From NCBI GenBank assembly GCA_902580335.1, contig CACHKE010000011.1, forward strand, positions 1-33,340: a stretch of 33,340 nucleotides of DNA. Direction: 5' to 3'. Position numbers and translations under genes: made by a program. Shown here one piece after another: positions 27,286-33,340 of the stretch. The notes under the pieces were generated by a model, which was not told the DNA's origin, ran no database searches, and saw only the letters and a list, made by a program, of their open reading frames with translations. The stretch is from an uncultured Pelagibacteraceae bacterium (GTDB lineage Bacteria > Pseudomonadota > Alphaproteobacteria > Pelagibacterales > Pelagibacteraceae). How positions within the stretch are numbered: the first letter of the stretch is position 1; each line of letters opens with the position of its first letter.

Positions 27286-28193
27286 TGTTCACTGTTTTTG
27301 GTTTTTATAAATTTCAAAAAATAAATGATTTAAAAAAAAATCAAAAAATATTGAGTAATCTTTTAGCTAATAAAAACATAAATGGATCAATTATAATATC
27401 CAAAGAGGGTTTAAATGGATCTATCTCTGGAATTAATAAAGATATTAAAACTACAATTATTAGATTAAAAAAAATTTTGAATATTAAAGAATTTGATTGT
27501 TTCAATAATTCTATAAGTAAATTTAAACCTTTTCATAAACCTAAAGTGAAAATTAAAAAAGAAGTTGTTCCAATGGATCTTAAAATGTCGAATAGGATCA
27601 AAAAAAAGAATACTCATATTGATCCAACAAAATGGAATAAATTAATTAAAAAAAAAGAAACTCTATTATTAGATGCAAGAAAACCTTTTGAGCATAAAGT
27701 TGGGTCTTTTAAAAAATCTATAAATCCAAATATAGGTAACTTTAGAGATTTCCCAAAATATTTGAAAAAATTAAAAAAAGATCAGTCAATAGCAATGTTT
27801 TGTACTGGTGGAATTAGATGTGAAAAGGCCTCTGTATATTTAGAAAAAAAAGGTTTTAAAAATATTTATCAATTAAAGGGTGGAATTCTAAATTACTTAA
27901 AGAGAATTAAAAAAAAAAACAGTTTATGGGAAGGCGAATGTTTTGTATTTGATAACAGGGTAAGTTTAAAACATGGACTTGCACAGGGAACTTATTCAAT
28001 TTGTGGTGGATGTAGAGAGCCAATCTCTGTCAAAGATAAAAAATCTAGAAAATATGAGGAGGGTGTAACTTGTCCTAATTGTTTTGATAAACTCTCAAAA
28101 AACCAAAAATCTCGTTTTAGAATGAGACAAAGTCAGATATACAAGGCAAAACTATCAGGAAAAAAATATAATTTTCAAAAAGAATTTAACTAA
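27285..28193 (+). CDS. trhO: tRNA uridine(34) hydroxylase (rhodanese family)
   Basis: TrhO (YceA) makes 5-hydroxyuridine at tRNA position 34 using O2. The N-terminal acylphosphatase-like part contains GSIIISKEGLNGSISG (about 34-49). The rhodanese domain (about 110-220) has LLLDARKPFEHKVG and the catalytic loop MFCTGGIRCEKAS, with Cys173 as the likely active-site Cys. The C-terminal segment FVFDNRVSLKHGL is followed by a CGGC...CPNC cluster that could bind metal. Length 302 aa is normal. The ATG overlaps the methyltransferase stop, indicating coupled expression. Confidence 0.92.
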   Translation: MFTVFGFYKFQKINDLKKNQKILSNLLANKNINGSIIISKEGLNGSISGINKDIKTTIIRLKKILNIKEFDCFNNSISKFKPFHKPKVKIKKEVVPMDLKMSNRIKKKNTHIDPTKWNKLIKKKETLLLDARKPFEHKVGSFKKSINPNIGNFRDFPKYLKKLKKDQSIAMFCTGGIRCEKASVYLEKKGFKNIYQLKGGILNYLKRIKKKNSLWEGECFVFDNRVSLKHGLAQGTYSICGGCREPISVKDKKSRKYEEGVTCPNCFDKLSKNQKSRFRMRQSQIYKAKLSGKKYNFQKEFN

Positions 28194-28196
28194 GGA
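28192..28196 (+). promoter_or_regulatory. Shine-Dalgarno sequence fixing a TTG start
   Basis: AAGGA at 28192-28196 ends five bases before TTG at 28202. This is the best ribosome site near the beginning of the MATE gene. It supports TTG as the start codon, since no ATG lies close by in frame. Confidence 0.65.
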
Positions 28197-28201
28197 TTTA
28201 T

Positions 28202-29572
28202 TTGTCACAATCTATCAAATTAACTAAAGATCCAATATGGTTTTTGTTGAGAAAAGTTACTATTCCAGCAAGTGTTGGCTCATTATTTCAAACCTTTTAT
28301 AATCTAGTAGACACATGGTTCGCAGGAAGAATATCTGCTGAAGCAATAGCAGCGATTGCAAAATCTTTTCCAATTTATTTTACTATTATTGCCATAGGTG
28401 TTGGATTAACTGCTGGAACTAATACTTTAATAGGGAATAATATAGGTGCTAATAATAAGAGGAAGGCATCGCTATTTGTTGCTCAATCAATTATTTTTGC
28501 GATATTTTTATCCATACTAGTTACCTTTTTTGGTTTGAATGTTTCAGATTTTTTACTTTCTCTTATGGGATCAGACCAAGAGGCAATTATACTAACTAGA
28601 AAATATCTAGATGTAATTTTTTATGGAACCATAATTGTTTTGATACAAATTTCTTTAAATGGAACACTAAATGCGCAAGGAGATACAAAAAGTTATAGAA
28701 ACGTTTTAATTTTTAGTTTCTTTTTAAATATTATTCTAAATCCATTATTTATTTTTGGTTATGGTTTTATCCCAGCATTTGGTATAGCTGGACTTGCAAT
28801 AGCTACAGTAGTTGCACAGTTTATTGGTCTTCTATATTTGGCATATAAAGTTTATTGTTGTGAATTAAAACAATATCTCAAGCCAGAGTGTTTTATTCCA
28901 AAATTTGATCTTTTAAGAGAACTTTTGTATCAGACAATTCCTGTAATGTTTAGCATGTTATTGATTGGTGTAGGTTTGTTTAATATCCTTTACTTCATTG
29001 GTCAATTTGGAGACTTAGCTACCGCTGGTTATGGTGCTGCTTTAAGAATTGAACAAGTTTTTTTACTGCCTGTAATTGGATTAAATACAGCTGTATTATC
29101 AATTGGGGGACAAAATTTTGGTGCAAAAAATTATGATAGATTGAGAGAATTATACAGAAAAGCTTTAATGTTTGGATCATCTTTTATGATATGTGCAGGA
29201 ATAATAATATTTTTAGGTGCAGAGTTTTTAGTTTCATTATTTACAGACAACTCTGAGGCTATTAAGCATGGCGCAATATATCTAAAAGTTGCCGCATTAA
29301 TCGGTCCGATTTATCCAGTCTTTTTCATAACCACTGCCGTATTCCAAGCAGTCAAAAAACCATTGTACAGTCTTTATTTAAGTATTCTAAGATTAACAGC
29401 ACTTCCATTTTTAAGTTTATGGTATGTAATTAATATTAAAGGAGGTGATTACGAGGATATTTTTTATACAATTTTGGCAACAAATTGGTTTATGGGAATT
29501 GCAGTTCTAATATTTATTGGGTATTTTTTGAATAATGTTTTCAAACAAAATAAAAGTCTTTTTACTTACTAG
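28202..29572 (+). CDS. MATE family multidrug/toxin efflux transporter
   Basis: Inner-membrane drug/cation antiporter with about twelve hydrophobic segments over 456 aa. PASVGSLFQTFYNLVDTWFAG (about 22-42, the first MATE block) and GVGLTAGTNTLIGNNIGANN (about 62-81) are typical. The second half repeats the pattern with EQVFLLPVIGLNTAVLSIGGQNFGA (as EQVFLLPVIG, GLNTAVLSIGGQNFGA). The start is TTG with Shine-Dalgarno AAGGA. The end overlaps the nuclease gene by 38 bases. The substrate is unknown. Confidence 0.92.
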   Translation: MSQSIKLTKDPIWFLLRKVTIPASVGSLFQTFYNLVDTWFAGRISAEAIAAIAKSFPIYFTIIAIGVGLTAGTNTLIGNNIGANNKRKASLFVAQSIIFAIFLSILVTFFGLNVSDFLLSLMGSDQEAIILTRKYLDVIFYGTIIVLIQISLNGTLNAQGDTKSYRNVLIFSFFLNIILNPLFIFGYGFIPAFGIAGLAIATVVAQFIGLLYLAYKVYCCELKQYLKPECFIPKFDLLRELLYQTIPVMFSMLLIGVGLFNILYFIGQFGDLATAGYGAALRIEQVFLLPVIGLNTAVLSIGGQNFGAKNYDRLRELYRKALMFGSSFMICAGIIIFLGAEFLVSLFTDNSEAIKHGAIYLKVAALIGPIYPVFFITTAVFQAVKKPLYSLYLSILRLTALPFLSLWYVINIKGGDYEDIFYTILATNWFMGIAVLIFIGYFLNNVFKQNKSLFTY

Positions 29573-30014
29573 TATTTGTCTAATATTTTTCTTTGTCACA
29601 TACTTTGATGTAAAATCTAGTGAAATAAAGGTTATAGATGGAGATACTATTCATTTAAACAATGAAAAAATTCGTTTTAGTGGCATTGATACTCCAGAAA
29701 TTAAACAAATTTGTAATAAGAATAATGAAGTTATCGAATGTGGGATCCAAGCAAAACAATTACTTATTAAGAAGATAGGTAAAAACAAAGTAAAATGTGT
29801 TAAGGAGGGTGTAGATAGATATAAGAGAATTTTAGCTGAATGTTTTGTAAATAATGAAAGTCTATCTAAGTATCTTGTTCGAGAGGGTTATGCTTTCGCT
29901 TACAGGAAATATTCAACAAAATATATTCCAGATGAAGATTATGCCAAAAAAAATAAAAAAGGTATGTGGTCAATGAATTTTGAATATCCCTGGGACTATA
30001 GAAGAAAAAATTAA
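29535..30014 (+). CDS. Secreted or membrane-tethered SNase-like (thermonuclease family) nuclease
   Basis: The 159 aa sequence has a hydrophobic N-terminal segment (about 7-23), acting as an export signal or anchor. A staphylococcal-nuclease-like OB fold follows. The catalytic set is visible: Asp35 and Asp37 (VIDGDT), Arg47 (KIRFSGIDTPE), Asp52, Glu55, and Arg98 (DRYKRILAE), matching the Ca2+ ligands and Arg/Glu/Arg of the family. It probably acts outside the inner membrane on DNA or RNA, perhaps for nutrient or phosphate recovery (inference). Three Cys at 60, 69 and 88 could allow disulphides. The gene starts within the MATE gene, and its stop overlaps that of the convergent permease gene. 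Confidence 0.9.
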   Translation: MFSNKIKVFLLTSICLIFFFVTYFDVKSSEIKVIDGDTIHLNNEKIRFSGIDTPEIKQICNKNNEVIECGIQAKQLLIKKIGKNKVKCVKEGVDRYKRILAECFVNNESLSKYLVREGYAFAYRKYSTKYIPDEDYAKKNKKGMWSMNFEYPWDYRRKN

Positions 30015-30742
30015 TCTTTTTGTAATTTTTTTTCTAATTTTCTAACAAGATAAGAAACAATTAATATTAAGATTAAATATTCAAGAATTAGAAATGTATA
30101 TATTTCTAGTGGCCGATAAGTTGTCACAACTAATTCGTTTGCTTTTCTAGTTAAATCTCCAATACCAATTATCGATACAAGAGAGGACATTTTAAGTACA
30201 TATACAAATTGATTACCAATAGCCGGTAAAATATTCTTTATTGCCTGAGGTAGAATTACTAATCTTAATTTTCTAAAAAAACTTAATCCTAAAGAGCTTC
30301 CAGCCTCCCATTGTGATTTTTTTATTGAATTAATTCCTGCTCTAAATATTTCTGCTTGGAAAGCACTTTCACTTATTGATAGAGCTATGATACCAGAAAC
30401 GAATGGGCTAAAACTTATACCCGTCATGATTGGAAGACCATAATAAATCCATAAGATTAAAACCAGTAAAGGAATTGCTCTTACAATCTCAACATAACCA
30501 ATATTTAGGTAGGTTAAAAATTTACTTTTAGCCAGTGATGGAATAGCAACTAAAAGACCAAGAATAATTGAAATAATGATTGAGACTATGCTAATATAAA
30601 TAGTAGTTGTCAAACCACTTAGTAAAAACTTCAGATTAGTTAACCCCTCAATGTTGTTTGGTGATAAGATTAACCAGTTTAATTCACTTTTACCACATGA
30701 GGTTAACGGAAAGATTAGAATTAATAAAAGTAGGTTTTTCAC
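30011..30742 (-). CDS. Polar amino acid-type ABC transporter permease with lipoprotein-like N-terminus
   Basis: HisM/GlnP-type permease (243 aa) with about five membrane segments. The cytoplasmic EAA loop is intact (FRAGINSIKKSQWEAGSSLG, about 135-154), followed by LRLVILPQAIKNILPAIGN. Unusually, the first 16 residues MKNLLLLILIFPLTSC end in a clear lipobox (Leu-Thr-Ser-Cys16), and about 20 polar residues precede the first permease segment. The next Met is beyond residue 100, so this start is well supported. The gene is downstream of the binding-protein gene with a 40-base gap. No ATPase gene is present in the window. Substrate unknown. Confidence 0.88.
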   Translation of the reverse strand: MKNLLLLILIFPLTSCGKSELNWLILSPNNIEGLTNLKFLLSGLTTTIYISIVSIIISIILGLLVAIPSLAKSKFLTYLNIGYVEIVRAIPLLVLILWIYYGLPIMTGISFSPFVSGIIALSISESAFQAEIFRAGINSIKKSQWEAGSSLGLSFFRKLRLVILPQAIKNILPAIGNQFVYVLKMSSLVSIIGIGDLTRKANELVVTTYRPLEIYTFLILEYLILILIVSYLVRKLEKKLQKD

Positions 30743-30782
30743 TACTTAACTTATAAAGAATAAAAAATTAATTACTAATTTT

Positions 30783-31550
30783 TTATAAGCTCTTTAGATT
30801 GTATTTAGCTAATAACTTGGTGAAGAAGCCTGAAGATTTTTTGTCTTTAATCCATTTATTGACATAATCATTCCACTTAGTATCACCTTTTGGTACCATC
30901 ATAGCTAAAAATGCTGGATTTTTTCCACCATCTGGGACGATTGCTAACTGAGGATATTTAATGACCAGTTTATTTGCCTCTGTTGAACTTGTAATATTAC
31001 CATCAGCTCTACCTGCCAAGACTTCTTGGAAGTCTCTTGCTGGTGCTTCAATTGAGTTTAATTTTGATTTTGGGAAAAATTCTTTTGCCTTTTCCTCTTG
31101 TGAAGTACCAAGAGTAGTTGCGATTGTTACATTTGAATTATTAAGCGAGTCCCAAGTTGGAAATTTTTTTAAGTTCTTTTTGAGAACAAGTGGCACTGTA
31201 GCATATTTGTAATAGGTATCGGTAAAACCAGCTACTTCAGCTCTCTTTGGCGTTTTTGTAACACTAGTTGAGATATCATATCTTGCAGATGTTATTCCTG
31301 AAACAATAGTTTTCCATTCTGCAGGCACAAACTCAATTTTTACACCCATATCTTTAGCTAATTGATTCATTACATCGATATCGAAACCTTTATATTTGTT
31401 GGTTGCAGGATCTTTGACTGTCATAGGATCCCAATCTCCAGTAGTACCAACTTTAAGTACTCCAGAAGACAAAATTTTATCTAGATTAGATTCTGCGTTT
31501 AGTGAGAAGGGTAAAAGAGCAAATAATGCTACTAAAAATAATTTTTTCAT
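30783..31550 (-). CDS. Periplasmic family 3 solute-binding protein, PheC-like
   Basis: The 255 aa protein has a signal peptide, with likely cleavage after Ala19 (SLNA/ESN). A two-lobe family 3 binding protein follows. Seen are [20 protein letters not shown] (about 23-42), [24 protein letters not shown] (as [17 protein letters not shown]), and [16 protein letters not shown]. The pattern recalls periplasmic cyclohexadienyl dehydratase (PheC), and Glu191 in the [10 protein letters not shown] stretch aligns by eye with the PheC catalytic Glu region. With a permease gene next door, a transport role is more likely. The A10 tract and lack of Shine-Dalgarno before the ATG are notable. Ligand not predictable. 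Confidence 0.87.
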   Translation of the reverse strand: MKKLFLVALFALLPFSLNAESNLDKILSSGVLKVGTTGDWDPMTVKDPATNKYKGFDIDVMNQLAKDMGVKIEFVPAEWKTIVSGITSARYDISTSVTKTPKRAEVAGFTDTYYKYATVPLVLKKNLKKFPTWDSLNNSNVTIATTLGTSQEEKAKEFFPKSKLNSIEAPARDFQEVLAGRADGNITSSTEANKLVIKYPQLAIVPDGGKNPAFLAMMVPKGDTKWNDYVNKWIKDKKSSGFFTKLLAKYNLKSL

Positions 31551-31585
31551 CTTTTTTTTTTAACTTATTTGAGATCTAAATGTGA

Positions 31586-32149
31586 CTATAATCTTGACGC
31601 ACTATCATTCATCCATGCAAATAAATGCTCAGAAAATGAGCGTCTTACAAACAGATTCACTTCATTTTTATTTTGATTATGAATGATTACATCTATTTTT
31701 GCGAGAATTGTTTGGGTCACTGAGCCAATTTTACCCTTAAAATCATTAAAATTAAAAGGAGAGCCTGTTTGAAACAAATCATATATCTTATCCCCTTTGA
31801 GATTAATCCTCACGAATTGATCTGTGACATCCACTACAGCTCCTAAATTTAATTTAGATATGTTTTTATTCAAAAGTGTTTCAGTTTCATAGGAATTTGA
31901 ATTTTCTTTAATAACGCCATTTGAAAAAATCATCCATTCATCAGGACTCAACCATAGAGCAGTCAATTTTTCACTTTGAGTGGAAGTATTTGCTTTTGTA
32001 GGCAAAACCATATTTAAAGATTTACCAATAGCTGATAAAAATTCTCTTTTTTTACCTCTTACTATCAATTTCATAACAGGTTTAACCTCGTTCATTTGTA
32101 AACCTTGAAATGATTTTTCCTCTTTAATTGTATGATTATAATTTAGCAT
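31586..32149 (-). CDS. soxG: Sarcosine oxidase subunit gamma
   Basis: Small subunit (187 aa) of the heterotetrameric enzyme that demethylates sarcosine to glycine, passing the one-carbon unit to tetrahydrofolate. The family-type pattern LWLSPDEWMIFS (about 65-76), then LNLGAVVDVTDQFVRINLKG and a C-terminal VNLFVRRSFSEHLFAWM, is typical of SoxG. It overlaps soxA by 14 bases, the usual soxA-soxG order. The gene is transcribed leftward, followed by a binding-protein gene after 35 bases. Confidence 0.93.
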   Translation of the reverse strand: MLNYNHTIKEEKSFQGLQMNEVKPVMKLIVRGKKREFLSAIGKSLNMVLPTKANTSTQSEKLTALWLSPDEWMIFSNGVIKENSNSYETETLLNKNISKLNLGAVVDVTDQFVRINLKGDKIYDLFQTGSPFNFNDFKGKIGSVTQTILAKIDVIIHNQNKNEVNLFVRRSFSEHLFAWMNDSASRL

Positions 32150-33340
32150 TTAATCTTTCACCTTCTTTATCTAAAAAAACTGGATCAGCTACAGTTACAT
32201 TAATATTCTTATTTTCCATTGGAATGATCAATTTTTGCCCCAACATGTTTTTTCCACCTTTTACAACACCTAATGCGATCGACTTTTTTAAATTTGGGCT
32301 GTAATAACTTGAGGTTACATGGCCAAGCATTTCAATAGGTGATTTTTTTATATCAGCAACTATCTGTGCACCTTCTTCCAAAACTTCCTCAGGATTTTCT
32401 GTCAATAAACCAACTAATTGTTTTCTATCTTCTCTAATAGTATCAGATCTATATAATGATCTTTTTCCAATAAAATCATATTTCTTTTTGCTTACTATCC
32501 AATCCATTTGTAAATCAATTGGTGTTAGTGTTGCATCAGTGTCTTGACCAACTATTATAAAACCTTTTTCTGCTCTTAATAAGTGCATCGTTTCAGTTCC
32601 ATAAGGTGTAATATTAAAATCTTTACCTGCTTCCATACATTTTTCCCAAACAGATTTACCAAAATTTGCTTGGATATTAATTTCATAACTATGTTCTCCA
32701 GTGAAACTGATCCTCATCACTCTACATTTAATATTATCTATTTTTGCATTTTTGAATGACATATGTGGAAACTTTTCATCAGAAAGATCTAAATCAGGAA
32801 TAACTTTTGAAACGATTTTTTTACTGTTAGGCCCACACACACTTATTGTAGCATAATGATCAGTTACAGATGATAAATAGACATCTAATTCAGGCCATTC
32901 TGTCTGAAGATAGTCTTCAAGTTTTCCCAATACGTTAGCCGCACCGCCAGTAGTAGTGGTCATAATGTAATGATTTTCACCTAGTCTAGTTGTGACGCCA
33001 TCATCATAAACCATTCCATCTTCATTTAACATTAAACCATAACGACATTTACCCACTGCTAGTTTTGACCATGCATTAGTATAAACACGATTTAAAAATT
33101 CCGAGGCATCTGTACCCTGAATATCAATTTTTCCTAATGTAGATGCATCCAGAATACCTGCTGAGTCTCTAGCAGCTTTACTTTCTCTTTGTACTGCTTG
33201 ATGCATATTTTCATTATCCTTTGGATAATACCAAGCTCTTTTCCATTGACCAACGTTTTCAAATTCAGCGTTGTTGGCAACATGCCAATCATGGATTGGA
33301 GTACGTCTAAATATATCAAAAAATTCTCCTACATTTCTTC
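32136..33340 (-). CDS. soxA: Sarcosine oxidase subunit alpha, C-terminal part
   Basis: The gene runs off the right end of the window; about 400 C-terminal codons are present. The frame stays open beyond the in-frame Met at 33206. The codons from 33340 to 33206 read RNVGEFFDIFRRTPIHDWH and then the NVGQWKRAWYYP motif, which belongs to SoxA, so the Met at 33206 is internal. The visible region is the aminomethyltransferase (GcvT)-like folate-binding domain, with SAGILDASTLGKIDIQG, MTTTTGGAANVL, SFTGEHSYEIN and LRAEKGFIIVGQDTD. The N-terminal dinucleotide-binding half should lie to the right, with soxB and soxD expected further upstream. Confidence 0.95.
   Translation of the reverse strand, partial: RNVGEFFDIFRRTPIHDWHVANNAEFENVGQWKRAWYYPKDNENMHQAVQRESKAARDSAGILDASTLGKIDIQGTDASEFLNRVYTNAWSKLAVGKCRYGLMLNEDGMVYDDGVTTRLGENHYIMTTTTGGAANVLGKLEDYLQTEWPELDVYLSSVTDHYATISVCGPNSKKIVSKVIPDLDLSDEKFPHMSFKNAKIDNIKCRVMRISFTGEHSYEINIQANFGKSVWEKCMEAGKDFNITPYGTETMHLLRAEKGFIIVGQDTDATLTPIDLQMDWIVSKKKYDFIGKRSLYRSDTIREDRKQLVGLLTENPEEVLEEGAQIVADIKKSPIEMLGHVTSSYYSPNLKKSIALGVVKGGKNMLGQKLIIPMENKNINVTVADPVFLDKEGERLNAKL

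Noticed and set aside
28202-30014. Genomic island or defence module made of the exporter and nuclease genes
   Set aside because: Both are common single-domain families, composition matches the neighbours, and no integrase, repeats or tRNA border is seen.
30011-31585. Riboswitch upstream of the binding-protein or permease gene
   Set aside because: The gaps are only 35-40 bases, too short for a glycine, SAM or similar riboswitch.
33134-33319. Frame overlapping soxA near the right edge
   Set aside because: The SoxA frame continues to the window end with convincing SoxA residues, so this one is a shadow.

Overview
The window looks like a stretch of a SAR11 (Pelagibacterales, 'Candidatus Pelagibacter'-type) alphaproteobacterial chromosome. 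The grounds are composition and layout rather than a database match. The DNA is very A+T rich and the proteins are loaded with Lys, Asn and Ile. Genes abut or overlap by 1-4 bases, the longest gap between genes is about 60 bases, and there are no insertion sequences, tRNAs, rRNAs or CRISPR arrays. The gene content also fits: an alphaproteobacterial r-protein/secY/adk/rpoA block, a pyrB-pyrC-plsY-topA cluster, gatCAB, and heterotetrameric sarcosine oxidase. Every stretch of more than 300 bases is coding.

Layout. (1) 1-11983, plus strand: the end of the S10 operon (rplW tail, rplB-rpsQ), the spc operon (rplN to secY, without rpmD), adk, then rpsM-rpsK-rpoA-rplQ behind its own candidate promoter, and rluC. 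(2) 11961-14831: lipB (minus), mgtE (plus) and panC (minus). (3) 14866-16979, plus: galU-ugd, making UDP-glucose and then UDP-glucuronate. (4) 16984-23363, minus: read in the direction of transcription, ruvX, pyrB, a dihydroorotase-like pyrC that has lost its HxH metal site, plsY, topA and ridA. (5) 23414-30014, plus: gatC-gatA-gatB, an O-methyltransferase, trhO, a MATE exporter and a secreted SNase-type nuclease. (6) 30011-33340, minus: the 3' part of soxA, soxG, a polar-amino-acid-type binding protein (PheC-like) and one ABC permease whose N-terminus reads as a lipoprotein signal.

How the genes work together. Most of the window is housekeeping: ribosome assembly, secretion, RNA polymerase, tRNA amidation and modification, pyrimidine synthesis and phospholipid synthesis. 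The accessory end couples sarcosine oxidation (glycine plus one-carbon units) with an incomplete-looking solute uptake system. I see no mobile or defence system. The best leads are the lipobox-bearing permease, the PheC-like binding protein, the metal-site-less PyrC, panC in a lineage I recall as pantothenate-requiring, and four convergent junctions with no room for terminators.
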